A stretch of DNA of 64,000 nucleotides, taken from the NCBI GenBank assembly GCA_006386115.1, contig VFIW01000002.1, positions 992,001 through 1,056,000 on the forward strand, given 5' to 3'. This stretch comes from Globisporangium splendens. Taxonomy: Eukaryota > Oomycota > Peronosporomycetes > Pythiales > Pythiaceae. Below, piece by piece: positions 21,474-33,100 of the stretch. Position 1 is the stretch's first letter. Each line of letters starts with the position of its first letter. The notes beneath the pieces are model-generated. The model saw nothing but the letters and a program-made list of their open reading frames with translations, had not been told where the DNA came from and did no database searches. The position numbers and the translations under genes are program-made.

Positions 21474-21477
21474 AACC
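21466..21477 (-). promoter_or_regulatory. Putative Copia primer-binding site
   Basis: GGTTATGAGCCC follows the 5' LTR without a gap, the position of the tRNA primer-binding site. It overlaps the gag ATG. The primer tRNA is not certain; a methionine-type tRNA is the usual Copia primer. Confidence 0.4.
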
Positions 21478-21799
21478 TGTTGAATTGTTGACTTGAGCGT
21501 TAGATGGAATGATGGAAAGTGAATTACCAAAGTGTTTAATGATGTGTCTACGTCTTGCTGTAGGTCTCTGTCCTTCTCTCTTTACTGTCATGGAGCCACC
21601 ACCATGCGGACCATGAGTAAGACGTGGGTACAATTCATCATTTGGCTAAACTATACAAAAGTGCAACATGCAAATCAGCACAACCTGGATGCACTGGGAA
21701 CAACTGCAACTGCGACTTTGAACTTGGTTCTCGTATCGCCAACTGCAACTCTCAGCTGATATTGATCGAAGTATCCACAAGTGCAATACTTACTCAACA
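21478..21799 (-). repeat. Copia 5' LTR (322 bp)
   Basis: Identical as read to 16,798-17,119; begins TG and ends CA; followed by the second ACATC duplication. Confidence 0.93.
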
Positions 21800-22018
21800 A
21801 CATCACTCCTTTGGACTTGACAGCGACTGTGCGATTTGTCCACTTGGATACTTCGATTAGTTGTGCTTCGCTAATCGTCTTCGGATTTGTGAGCATTGCC
21901 ACTCCGCCAGTCGCGTCTGGATGGATGGACCAAAAGGACTCTGGTTCGTCCACGTTTGCAACCCATCCTATTCGATTCCAGCAATGTCTGAATCTGCGTT
22001 TTTCTTTGGCTATTCCTA
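21800..22018 (-). mobile_element. LINE-B-like endonuclease fragment of S2, part after Copia
   Basis: This is the uninterrupted equivalent of the S1 pieces at 2,304-2,400 and 11,693-11,790. It shows the empty target site used by full-length LINE-B in S1. From about 22,018 to 22,308 the sequence is shared with S1 and S3 but unrecognised. Confidence 0.8.
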
Positions 22019-22308
22019 CTCGAAGGTGCCATGGCAAACTATTTAGGAGCAAGGACACTGTAGTTCGGCAATCTTAACTCAATATGCCTCACCTTTAACA
22101 TCAAGGTGGCGCTGATGACATGCTCTTGCGCGAATTTCAATCACGTGCACAACAGAAGCTATTCGGATACAACAAATGCTAAGATGCCAAGTTGTGGTGA
22201 TGTATTAGCTAGATCCAGTATCACTGAGATCCTAGCGTGAGCTGGCTAAGTAATCGCTCTGGGTCCTAGTACGACGGACGGTGGGTGTTTCGCACTCGAG
22301 GGGGCTAT

Positions 22309-22847
22309 CTACTTCTTCGACGCCACTTCGATGCCGATCTTGCCAATGTGACGAGCAGACTTCAAGTGGTCGAACGCCTCGAGCACGTCCTCGCGACTGA
22401 ACCCAAACGTCTTGTGGATGTACGGCTGGATGTTCTTGTTCGACACGAACCGGACCACATCTTCCAGCAGCTGCTTGCTGCCGATCACGACGCCGCGGAC
22501 GATGCAGCCCTTGTCCAACACCATGCCTGCGACGCCGGGCATGTCTTCTTGCTTGGCCGACGCGAGGAAGCCAATGACCGCGATCATCCCGCCACGCGCA
22601 CACGCTTTGATGCTTTGCGCAATGGTGCCCGCGCCGCCGTTCTCGATGATGTAGTCGGCGCCTCTGCCGTGCGTGATGCGGTTGGCTTCGGCCGCCCAGT
22701 CGGGCGTCTTGCGGTAGTTGATGACATGGTCCACACCAAAGTTGTCCTTCACGAACTGGAGCTTCTCGTCCGAGGACGACGTGATGATCGTGACGGCGCC
22801 TGCAGCCTTGGCGAGCTGAAGACCCGTGATGGAAACTCCTCCGGTGC
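22309..22847 (-). pseudogene. MDR dehydrogenase copy 2, exon 2 (separated from exon 1 by LINE-A)
   Basis: Exon 2 is complete, identical in protein to copy 1, and begins with the nucleotide-binding loop GTGGVSITG. The 9.56 kb LINE-A lies directly upstream. Its target-site duplication (22,834-22,849) covers the first 14 bases of this exon and the acceptor AG, so an AG still precedes the exon even though the rest of the intron is now 9.5 kb away. Confidence 0.92.
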
Positions 22848-22849
22848 CT
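22834..22849. repeat. Target-site duplication of LINE-A, left copy (16 bp)
   Basis: AACTCCTCCGGTGCCT occurs here and at 32,406-32,421, flanking LINE-A exactly; the intact genes in S1 and S3 have it once. Confidence 0.94.
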
Positions 22850-22989
22850 TTATCTTTATAAGGTGAGGTATATTTAGGTTCATCTTCGTGACCTACAATA
22901 TCCATTCTCCTACCTAATCTTCATTGCGAATTTCATCTAGGAGTGTAAATGTGTCTACAGCGCGGATTGCAATAGATCACTTCTGAATG

Positions 22990-25900
22990 CTAAATAATCT
23001 TTGACCAGGATGGCATGTCTCTTGGTCCTATGTGAGGCTGCCTTGTGTTGTCCAATGACCTTGGGTCTTCCGAACTTCGCACAAGCCAATGCATGACGTC
23101 GTTGTCAAGATCCTGGGTGAGATTGTTGAAAGCAACTCTTTGAGTTGGGAAGTGAACCTGCGTTGAGGTTCTGGTGTCCATGGCTAGGTTGGCGGCTGAG
23201 TCCGCCATCTTGTTGAAGGCACGGTAGTGATGGTACCATCCTCGGATGTCGATGCAATCCGCGAGTCGTCGACTTGTCTGGTATAAACGTGCCAATCGGT
23301 GCTGTCGAGGGGACCGATGCATTCGCTGTTGGGAGATAATGAGTGCACTGTCTCCAATCACGTACAACGGTTCGAAGCGACTGCGTTGGGCTTCTCGGAG
23401 TCCATGTATGAGACCCCAGTACTCGGCAAAGTTGTTGGTCGTGTCCTTCCTGCTATAGCCATGCTCGCGGCCCAAATTAAACTGGCTGTGTGCGAGTCCT
23501 TATGGACACGCACGATAATGGATCCAGTCCCTCCTGGTCCTGGATTGCCGCGTGATCCACCATCGAAAAACAACAGGTAAACGCCGCGAGTATCACTTGG
23601 AGTCAAGGGGATGGTGCCGGTTTGGCTGAGAAAGCAGTCGACATATGCCTTGAGAACTGCCGCAACCGTGTGACCGTCAGAGTCTCCAGCTTGCGCTTCA
23701 GCGAGTCGTGTGAGGTTTCGCATTCCTGCCTCTAATCTGGTCATCATGATCGCCATCTCAGCAGTCGATTTGATTGGATCCGAATCCATGCGTCGCAGAT
23801 GCGCACACCAAATGGCTTGTATGAGCGACGCGCTCATATATCGCCACAGCATGTGTGCGACGGAATAGAGGTGATCTTGGAGATGTTCATTGGAGAACTT
23901 GTGTCCGATAATGTGTCTCTTGATCGTGGTCCATGCATGCCTTGGAGTATCTGGTAGATCCAGACTGAAGATCCAGATTGCGGGGTCGTGACCAGGAGTG
24001 ATTCCGATCTTCGCCCATAGCGCATAAAAGTAGTTCCACACGAGTTTGGCTTTCGGACACTCCCAGAGTAGATGTTGAACAGAAGATTGGACAACTTGGG
24101 AACATTCGGGATTCGAGCAGGATAGATCAGCTTTCTCATAGTTCCACATGGAGAGTCGGTTGGCTTTCAGCCGGAGAAGAGTCTGGGCTGTATAAACTGT
24201 AATCCCTGGGATGTTGTGTAATTCGCTCCATTGGATTAATTGCAGTCCTGGCCACAGAGATCCTGCTGTATGGACAGCTTTGTTGACTGCTGCATCTCGA
24301 GTATCTTTGCCAATTTGTGTCCTCGTTGCTGCAACTTGTTGCCGATAGAAAGATCTGGCCGTATTGTATCGTCCGTTGCCACCCCATAGTTGCACGATTC
24401 TTGTGAAACGTGGATGTGCATGGAACGACACCTTCTGCCCGTTCAAGTCTCTTGTTGCCATGACGTCACAGTCCAATGCGGAGTGAACTGTATGCGTAGC
24501 TTTGACTAGGGTCGTGTCGACGTGGGTCAGAGTTGCTTCACTGGTGTGCAGATGCCATTCGTGGTTGTAATGACGTTGCCCGTTGTACAGCCGAAGCACA
24601 TTTGTTTGCTGTGGTCGATACAGAAGCTGTGGGAAGTTGGATACCAACGTAGCACATAACCGCTCGAGCGCTCGAATAGACGGCCGGGAGAATCCGGAGA
24701 TTCCACATGTTGGGATGAAGTTAAGCACTCCTGTCTTATCCACTCCCATCGAAGTATGTCACCCAGTTGTGCTGTTCCAACTGATAATGATGTGTGAGCA
24801 AGCTTGTAAGGGGAGCCATTGGAATCAAGAAGCCACCCATCTGCAGTCGAGGTCATGTATGGCAGCCATTCTGCACAGAATGTCCCGCGTAGCTTTCGTC
24901 CTTCAGCGATGATACCTGGAAGCCTGTCAGACATTTTAGAGCTGAGGTCGATCTGGAACACATCGCCGTCCCATTGAGTCTGCACAATTGTCGACTTGAA
25001 GTGCTCGTAACACCAACGTACATTATCACGTTCTCTGGGCTCGTAGGGTCGAGAATGGAGCGACGCACACAATGCTGCGCCAGTTGTCCACATGTTATCA
25101 CGAAGCTGGGGTGGCCGCCTTGGAATTGCATCGAGCGGCGTGATGTACGTCGAAGAAGCCCTTGTGTTGTGCAGCAAGATTTCCCCGATGACCTGATCGA
25201 TGTGAGAGGTAGTGATTGCCCATCTGGAGACTACTGTGGCACTCATCGTCATCAGCTCAGTTCTGATGTTGGGTACCGACAAGCCTCCATTCATTTTTTT
25301 GAGTTCAGCTTGTTCTTCCTTCATCCACGGTTTCGCAGGCTTACCATTCCTTGAGCCCCAGACAAATTGTTTCACTAGGTCGTGCAGCTGATTGACAATA
25401 GCCGTAGAGGGCCAGGAGTGCCTGGCCACATAAAGCACTTTGGGTGTGATGACGGCACTGGCAATTGCTGCGCGTTGGGCGACAGAGTGAGTTTTGAGAC
25501 GCGCAAGTCGAAGTCTGACACGTAAGGCTTGGATGCACTTGGACCAGTTACTTGCATTCGAAGGCGTTTGTCCGACTTGGATGCCGAGGTAGCGGCAATG
25601 TTCCTCACGTTGTAGCACATGAATGTCACTGACTGACTCTTCGGTGGAGCTATATTCCTTGTTCAGCGGTAATACTGCAGATTTGTGCCGATTGACTCGA
25701 AGCCCAGAAGCTGCTCCATATTTGTCCAGGATTGCAAACACGGCACTAATATCCTTGGGATCGCTAAGATAAATGGTCGTGTCGTCTGCGTATCCTCCAA
25801 GTCTGACCTCAGTTGCGCATCCTGCTGCCTGGAGTTCAACGCCGTGTATTTCGTCACTCGCTTCGATTTTCCGATAAAGAACCTCTAACGCCAAGATGAA

Positions 25901-28559
25901 GAGAAGAGGGGCCAGCGGACATCCTTGACGAATTCCGGATGTTACGTTGTACTTTCTCGACAGGAAACCGTTGACAATGAACTTGTAAGTGGTTTGAGAG
26001 TGTAACACCTTCACTAAGTGTACGAACTTCAATGGGAACCCAAGATGCTGGAGCGCTTGTGCCAGAAAGCTGCGATCGAGTGAATCATAGGCTTTAGCAA
26101 AATCAAGGAGCAACGCGATCGCTCTGGACATGGCGGGGTCGCTCGTGGCCCGCTGTTGCGCAGCCAATAACACATCGATCGTAGTCGGGATTGCTTCGCC
26201 CTGGAACGAAACCAGCTTGCATGTGATGGATAAGCCAAGGGAGCACAGTTCGTAATCTGGTTGCAAATATTCGTGTGAATATTTTGTAATCAGAGTTGAG
26301 GAGTGCGATTGGCCTGTAGTCCAGCGGCGACGCAGCAGAGACGGACTTTTTTATGCAGTGAATATGGCTTCACTGAACGAACTTGGTAGAACGCATTCGG
26401 GTATCCACAAGTTGAAAAGTCGCTCGAATAGACCGGTAATCTCGTCACAGTGGTCTCTGTACCAGTCATTGCCGAGTTCGTCAGGACCGTGAGCTTTGCC
26501 TCTCTTGCATTTCTTCACAGCCTGTTTAATTTCACTCGAATCGATCGGTTTGAGCAGGAAGCCTAATCTGTCCGACGGAGGAATAGCTGTTCCTGGATCA
26601 AGGATTTGATCGATGTCAGTTTGCAGAGTGGGCGCCTGTTGCATGATTGATTTCCATCCTTCTCCCATGTCGTCAGCAAGTTCTCGTGAACGCATGGGTC
26701 CGTAAGTCGCTGTGCCACCGAGTGTGAAGATAGTGTTGTCAAGGAACTTGGTCGAGATACGCTTGTAGAAGGATTTGCTCGTTTTTCGTTCATGATGCAT
26801 GTGCTCCCGAAAAATGCGGTCCCGTTTTGAAGCCTGCCACTTAGATTTGCATTCTGCAATGGCACGACGAATACTCGTGGCGGTGGTAAGAAACTCTTGC
26901 GACAACTCCACGTTATGATCACCCACCGCTCCACCAGAGTGATCGAGCATCTGCACTTCTGATTCTGAGAGGCGTCGTTGCAACCTCTGGATTTTCTTCT
27001 TGTATCCTTGATTCAATCTGGCGAAGTACGATTTTTTAGCTTCAAGGTACCCGATCCTGAGCGCGATCTTGGCTTCATCCCACCAATTTGCTGTGGCCAG
27101 AGCATAATCACGAGGCGAAGAGTAACGTCCACGTAATTCATCAAGTTGATCATGAGCTTTTTCGAAGAAATCTTTTCCAATACTCGCCGCATGCGCCGCT
27201 GCACTCCTCGGAAGTGGATAGACAACACGAGGCTTCTTGCTTTGGATCACCTTGTCAGGAGCAGCTACCCGGATCGTGACTCCATTGTGATCGGAGAATG
27301 GACCAGCTACGCTTTGGTAGACGCTGCGAACCCAGTCGAGATGGTCATTGCTGCAGTACCACCGGTCGAGCCTACTGCTGGCACTGTCGCCTGAAGGCAG
27401 TGTATAGTAGTAGGTGTGATGCTGCCGATGGAATGCTTTGACGTCTCATGTGTCCGTGGCGCGAAGTGCATCATCCTCGAGGGTGTCAACAAGATTCAAT
27501 TTCTGGAGCAGTTTCTTCAATTCCCTGGAATCGTGCACTTTGTTGTGGGTGTTGTGAGACCTGTCTGCCATCTGGTTGAGAGTGCAATTAAAGTCTCCAC
27601 CGCACAGAATGGGTCCATCATGTGACGAGAGGAGACCTGATAGTGCTCTGTAGAAAGCTTCCCTTGCAAATACGGTAGAAGGAGCGTAGATGTTGAGAAG
27701 TAACACCGTTTCACCACGCAACGTCACCGTAGCTGCCATCCAGTGCGCATTCCACTGATCCTGCTTATATGGAGCCAGTGTAGGTATGCACGAATAGGGA
27801 TTCAACAAGATCGCCACTCCTCCTTTGCGCTCGGTGGAAGCTGACCAGAGAGAAAGTCTGGGATCCGACTCTTCTGATGGTTCCTGAAAACCCCAACTTC
27901 GACGAAATCTGGATTGCATTGATGCCACTTCGGTCTCCAGGACGTGCGTTTCTTGGAGAAAGACAATGTCCAATGATCCCGAGTCATCAGTCTGTCGAAA
28001 ATGTGAAAACCACGCGTTCAGATTGGCGTCGGATTTGGAGAACCCCATCACATTCTGTGTGTGGAATCCAACAGTTAGCTCATGGCGAGCATTGACTGTC
28101 GCACTGCGCCTTCTGGGTCGGTGGTTGTCACGACGAGCTTGGGTTGTGGGTTGATATGGTCGCGACGGTAGTCCATCGCCGGAATACGTTGATGTGCCTT
28201 GTATTCCACGCTGTACTTCCGTCGGAGAGACAGTTGAGCCATCTCCCCCTGCTCGCACTGAACTGCCACCAAGTACAGTGCGAGTTGAGGCCCCATGGGT
28301 GCCTTTAGTTCTGATTGTGCCGCTGTTGGACCTCCAGCTCATGCTGGTGCGCCAATAGCGACCATGACGTCGTCATGCCCACAATCGCATCAATTGCTGA
28401 TTGAAGAGAAGACGAACGCCAATATTCTTCAGCTCGGGTTTCAGGCATAACGCGACCAACGGCTTCGTGCTTGGGGAACATGCTTGGCAGTAGAAGACTT
28501 ATCACATTGAGAATTGCCCATTTGTCTGGGTCAATGGGTCGCGAGACGGTCGCGGTCAA
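22990..28559 (-). pseudogene. LINE-A ORF2: APE endonuclease, RT, zinc-binding, RNase H; several lesions
   Basis: From the 5' side: the endonuclease (28,342-27,446: TQNVMGF, LQETHV, GGVAILLNP, NIYAPS, GGDFNC) continues in the same frame past a TGA near 27,446 to SDHNG near 27,290. A linker and early RT are at 27,250-26,351. The RT core (24,527-26,266) has LLDFAKAYDSLDRSF, GIRQGCPLAPLLF and the catalytic GYADDT. A zinc-binding segment (CSNPEC...H...C) is near 24,100, and RNase H lies at 22,990-23,560. Single-base shifts lie near 26,370, 26,200, 24,732, 23,455 and 23,010. The start is unclear: the 84-codon frame 28,559-28,305 may be its true N-terminus, one shift away. Copy 5 lacks most of these lesions. 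Confidence 0.88.
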
Positions 28560-28589
28560 TAGGCTATCATCTAGCTTTTCAAGTCTGTT

Positions 28590-31500
28590 TCACTGCTTGA
28601 TGTTGTCAGTCATGGACCAACGAGCGGAGCCTTGCGGACAGGCGTCAACAGCCGATGCCCATTTCTTACAAAAGGCTCGCACTTGCGCGCTAACTGCACC
28701 GTCAGCTGAGTGATGCCGGATTAATGCGCGTTGAGCTTGACTGTTTATGCTGTGCCCAAAATCAAGGAGCTTTTTCACTGGGAACATGCGCAAGACCTCC
28801 AGCGGAAAAGGCAGTGCACAAATGAGCGCACTTAGGGCATCCACGTGACTGGGAATCCATCCAGTCAATTTGGAGACGTCGCTTGGATCAACTGAAGGCA
28901 AGCTGAATCTTCGATTTTGTCGAGTCGCCGTGGTCCAGTCGTGCATGGCTTTGTTGTTTGCACGAAAATGCTGTCTTCGAAGGGCTTGTTCAGCAGCCGT
29001 CAATTGTTCGAGCTCCTCTTTCGATCCAACCAATCGTCCAACCAGAGACTTGCGTGCTTGCCCATCGTCCTGGACAGAGTGAGACGGTGAGGAAGGAGGC
29101 GTCTCAAATTCGCCGCTTTCACTGTCGTTGGAAAAGGTTGACTCTTGACTGGCCTCGGATTGGCCTGGTGTCGTTGAAGCCGCTGCTTTTAAAACTGAGG
29201 ACGCAAGTTCTGGGATCTTTCGTGCCCGTGGCCGATTTAACGTATGAGAGTGGGAATCTGGTTCTCGCTCCGGTTCCTGGAATCGATGTTCATCATCCGT
29301 CGACCCTGTACCTAGTCCACTACCCATCGCCGCATTGATTTCTGGCCCGGCGCCAAAGACACTCCTTGGGTCTGCATCTCGAGATTCAGCAGAGTCAATG
29401 TGTCCAAACTCTTGGTCAGCGCTGCCTGGAGTTGGCTGGTTCATCGCGGGAGGACCATTGCCTGCGTCCTCGGTACCATTTTGACTGCGCATTTCCTGGC
29501 GAAAGGCTTTAGTCACCTCTGCTGGCAGAGGGAGAGTGGCTTGACCATTTGGCGGGGTCACAGCACCTCCCGTCAGATCTTGCAAGTGCATTGTGGAATC
29601 CATCGACGTGGAATCCGCCAAGGACATCGTGACATCGAAGTGCGAGGGATCTTCAGAGTACCCAGAGGTGGTATCAGCTGATGGCTCCGATGATGGTTGC
29701 TGGTTTGCCGAACCATTATCTCTAGACGCTGAGGGAAATGACTTCGAGCCGGGCTGGTTCATTCTTGATTGCTCCTCGTCTTGAGTCTGCGCAGTGGGAC
29801 TGTGCTCGCGGACGACATGAGCTTTGACAAACTCCCTGAGTTTCGTATAAGCAAGGTCTTGATCTCCTTGGCTTTCGGTATTCTCAGCGGGAGATGATCC
29901 TGAAGCAGCTGTCGTAGAAGCCTTGTTCCCAGCCTGCTGATCGCCATCCTTGGGACCCAAATTCTTAGCTTTGGCTCGCTTCTTGAGTAAATCGAGTTGC
30001 CTTTTCGCTCGATTTTTGGCGTTCTTGGCCTCCTGGAGGATCAGAGATGCGGCTGCTGCTTCTTTTGCTGTCACACGTTGCTGCAAATCAAGCAATTCAA
30101 TCTGACGTTGGAACTGTCCAGCTTCACGATTCGCAGATGAAGATTCCTCATCACGACCACTGGTGTCTGCCTCCTTGTGTTCGTCTCGATCGAGAGCCAA
30201 ACTGTGCGCCTTGGCTGAAACGTCATGGAATTTGCGTTTTGCAGTCGCAGCCGCTGCAGCAGCTGCGGTGTGCGCGGAAGACGCTTTGGACAGATGCTCC
30301 TTGGCAATGTCTAATGTTGCCTGAGCAGCGCTTAAGCGGGCGTCGATAGCAATCTTTTGCTTCGCTTGAGTGGAGTTTGCTTGTACCCCATCAAGGACAG
30401 AATCAGCTGAAGAAAGCTTCCCAGCCAGAACGGCCTCAAGTTCAAGTTCGCGCTTCTTTCGAGCCTGGAGAGCCTTGCGGTTGCTCTGGCCGTTAGAAGC
30501 CTTGATACTTGTCTCTGGAGTCCCGGTACCAATGCTACCAGAGCTGGCTACTGTTCCAGGAGATGTGCCAACAACAGAAGTCAGCTTCGGAGCAGCCTTT
30601 AGGGTTCCGCCTTTTGGCGCTCGTCTACCAGCTGATGCCGCGTCCGAAGCTGGATGGGGTTGCCCTTTCGACGCCGGTGAATTCTTCACTGGTGTGGTCG
30701 CTGAGGTTGAAATCGTGGATTTCATCGCCCCCTTCTGTTTCTTGAGGTTGGCTGGATCGAACCATTCTGCCTCCGACGGCGTAACCGATTGAGCGTCTGT
30801 TGCAGAATTGGCCACTGCTGCCACTGCTGCAGAGCCGGTGCTGCTACTCGAGTCAGCAGGCTGGAGCATCTCTTTTATCTTTATCTTTATAAGGTGAGGT
30901 ATATTTAGGTTCATCTTCGTGACCTACAATATCCATTCTCCTAACTAATCTTCATTACGAATTTCATCTAGGAGTGTAAATGTGTCTACAGCGCGGATTG
31001 CAATAGATCACTTCTGAATGCTAAATAATCTTTGACCAGGATGGCATGTTCTCTTGGTCCTATGTGAGGCTGCCTTGTGTTGTCCAATGACCTTGGGTCT
31101 TCCGAACTTCGCATAAGCCAATGCATGACGTCGTTGTCAAGATCCTGGGTGAGATTGTTGAAAGCAGCTCTTTGAGTTGGGAAGTGAACCTGCGTTGAGG
31201 TTCTGGTGTCCATGGCTGGAGCATCTCAGAGAGCAGCGCTTTCTCAGTTGCCTTGCTCTTCAGGTTGGCCATGACTTTGCCCAAACTATTGGAGAGATTA
31301 CCAATGTACTTTTGTCGGACTTCAAGAGACATGTGCTGCAGCTCAAATTTCGACATTTCCTTGGCTTGCTTGATTTCTGGTTCGAAGTCGCGATGAAATT
31401 GCATCTGACAATCTCCAGGAGCTCGAGTACACTTGCTTTTTGGGTGCGAGGGGTCGAAGCACTGAAAGCAAGGGATTCGGCTGTACCGTTGATGATGATG

Positions 31501-32364
31501 AACGAAGATCGAGAACCCTTTAGCAGAGATGTGGGTGACATCTTTGAGCTGAGGGGGACATTCCTCGGAATTGAAGATAACGACCCAGAAATTAGAGTCG
31601 TATGCGCCATCCCGTGCTCGCGGCGCGCGCGCAATGGACACGACTTCACATTCGGTGCTCAATGCTATCAGTTGGCCGACAATGTCGTTGCCTAAGCCGG
31701 GAGCTACAACACGGACTTGATATTGTAGTGCATCCGCTTGGTGGGGGATAACATTGTCGATATCGCATCGATCATCTTCTTCCTCGAGCTTGGCGGTGCT
31801 CAGGAGAACGAGTTTTTCATTACGAAGTTTGATTTCCCGTCTATGCCATTTCGTTGCAGTGGACTGGTCCTTGACAATGAAGGTTAAACGCCGAGTCGCC
31901 GCAGTGTAGTACAAACGCTTGACATTCTGAATCCACTCGCACAGATTCTTATACCCTGCAGAGCCGGCTGGCTCGGATGCAAGTAATTGCATAAGAATTG
32001 TCTTTTCCGCGATGTGTTCAGGCATCAAGATGCGCGGAGGGACCACAGCAACGACTGTGCCTTCGAGGCAGTCTTCAAAGAATTTGACATAGGCCATGCG
32101 TTGGAGGAAAGTGTGGGTACAGGCGAGGAATGCAGGAGGCGCGTCTAAGACGAGAGCACCCATAATCCAGGCATTCAACGCTTCTTCTTCGGCCGGCACC
32201 ATCTTCCGTATGTCATCATCGGGTTTAGTCTTCCATGGACGTGTAGCGATCTTGGTCAATCGCTGAACCCATGCACGATGACGCGCTTCACGCACCGCGG
32301 CATCAGTCCGAGTGTTGTTCTCTGGGTGAGCAGCATCAGGCTGAGGCGGTGTCTGGCCCATCAT
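28590..32364 (-). pseudogene. LINE-A ORF1: gag-like protein with CCHC knuckle and coiled coil, split by nested LINE-A
   Basis: Translation would start at ATG 32,364, about 40 bases inside the element. The first part (32,364-31,214, ~385 residues) ends after a CCHC knuckle (CFQCFDPSHPKSKC). The second (30,872-28,590, ~760 residues) is Ser/Ala/Pro-rich with an Ala/Lys/Gln-rich likely coiled coil, followed by a more ordered C-terminus of about 120 residues that I do not recognise. The join through the 14-bp duplication keeps the frame, so ORF1 was intact until the 341-bp insertion. Unlike LINE-B ORF1 I see no OTU-like protease. Role: RNA binding and particle formation. Confidence 0.85.
30873..31213 (-). 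mobile_element. LINE-A copy 4: 341-bp 3'-end insertion nested in LINE-A ORF1
   Basis: The sequence is the last ~340 bases of LINE-A in the same orientation as its host, flanked by the 14-bp duplication GGCTGGAGCATCTC (30,859-30,872 and 31,214-31,227). It includes the C-terminus of ORF2 and the tail, here with an extra TTTATC repeat unit. It postdates the insertion or the birth of copy 3. Confidence 0.92.
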
Positions 32365-32405
32365 GCCTCTTTTTATTTCTTCAACTCGATGGGGATCCCA
32401 ACCAG

Positions 32406-32421
32406 AACTCCTCCGGTGCCT
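32406..32421. repeat. Target-site duplication of LINE-A, right copy
   Basis: Exact copy of 22,834-22,849. It carries a second acceptor AG and the first 14 bases of dehydrogenase exon 2. Confidence 0.94.
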
Positions 32422-33055
32422 GGTAGGTACGACCATGGTGATCGAGTCGGAATGCACACACACGCACACAAGAAACAGAATATGTGAGCGACGGAGACTT
32501 TGAAAGCCGATATGAGACAAATGACAAGAAAGAGATCCAACCTTGAAAGAGCACGGTCTGGCCGGGATGCAGCGGGATGCAGCCAAAGAGAGCATTCCAG
32601 GCCGTGACACCCGTGCAGACGAGAGAGGCCAGCTGCGTGAAGCTCAACTTGCACTCTTCTGGGATCTTTGTGACCGCTACGGCTGGCACCGCAACGTACT
32701 GACGCAGCACGCCGTCCAAGAAGCCGCCGAGCGAGTGGACCCAGTCCCTCTGCGGTCCGTACAGGTTGGAGAGGTCAAAGTTGGTCACGACACGGTCTCC
32801 AACGCTGATGCCTTCCACGGCGTCGCCCACGGCCGCCACGACTCCGGCGCTGTCGGAGCACGGGACGACGTTGTCCTTCACCGGGAACGGGTACGTTCCG
32901 TTGGAGATGGCCAGGTCTCGGTAGTTGAGCGTCAGTCCTCGCACCTCCACGAGCACCTCGTGGGCGGCCACAGTTGGCACTGGCTCAAGGGCGCATGCCA
33001 AGTTGTGGTGCGACGTGCGCTCGCCGTGACGAAAGACCAGGTTCGCAGATGCCAT
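32419..33055 (-). pseudogene. MDR dehydrogenase copy 2, exon 1 and intron (separated from exon 2 by LINE-A)
   Basis: Exon 1 is 33055-32542 and its intron is complete to the acceptor at 32,420. Fourteen bases of exon 2 follow in the duplicated target site, then LINE-A. The promoter and the GroES-like half (residues 1-171) are intact. A transcript from here would either read into LINE-A antisense-free sequence (LINE-A is in the same sense) or have to skip 9.5 kb to the acceptor at 22,848. Confidence 0.92.
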
Positions 33056-33084
33056 GAGTACGTGATAGTTGGTTGTTGATGGGA

Positions 33085-33100
33085 AATTGTAGAGTGATGC
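33085..33100 (-). promoter_or_regulatory. Oomycete core promoter of split dehydrogenase copy 2
   Basis: Same motif and distance as at 13,284-13,299; still in place upstream of the broken gene. Confidence 0.5.

Larger units (their letters stand above)
16798..21799 (-). mobile_element. Copia-type (Ty1/copia) LTR retrotransposon, full length, 5,002 bp
   Basis: The element has two 322-bp LTRs that are identical as read and bounded by TG...CA. It has a 5-bp target-site duplication ACATC (16,793-16,797 and 21,800-21,804) and gag and pol on the minus strand. Domain order protease, integrase, reverse transcriptase, RNase H defines the Copia superfamily. It sits in the LINE-B-like fragment of S2; the S3 copy of that site is empty, so it inserted after duplication or only in this copy. 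Identical LTRs indicate a very recent insertion. Confidence 0.95.
22850..32405 (-). mobile_element. LINE-A copy 3, full-length non-LTR retrotransposon (9,556 bp incl. nested 341 bp)
   Basis: The element is bounded by a perfect 16-bp target-site duplication inside the S2 dehydrogenase gene. In its own sense it begins at 32,405 and ends at 22,850 with a short (ATAAAG)-type tail instead of poly(A). ORF1 occupies 28,590-32,364 and ORF2 about 22,990-28,559. Without the nested insertion its length is about 9.2 kb, close to LINE-B. It is the only complete LINE-A in the window. ORF2 lesions make it inactive. Confidence 0.93.

Noticed and set aside
16798..21799. Possibility that the LTR element is a Gypsy or retrovirus-like element
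   Set aside because: Integrase precedes reverse transcriptase, the RT box is LYVDDM and no envelope-like frame exists, all typical of Copia.
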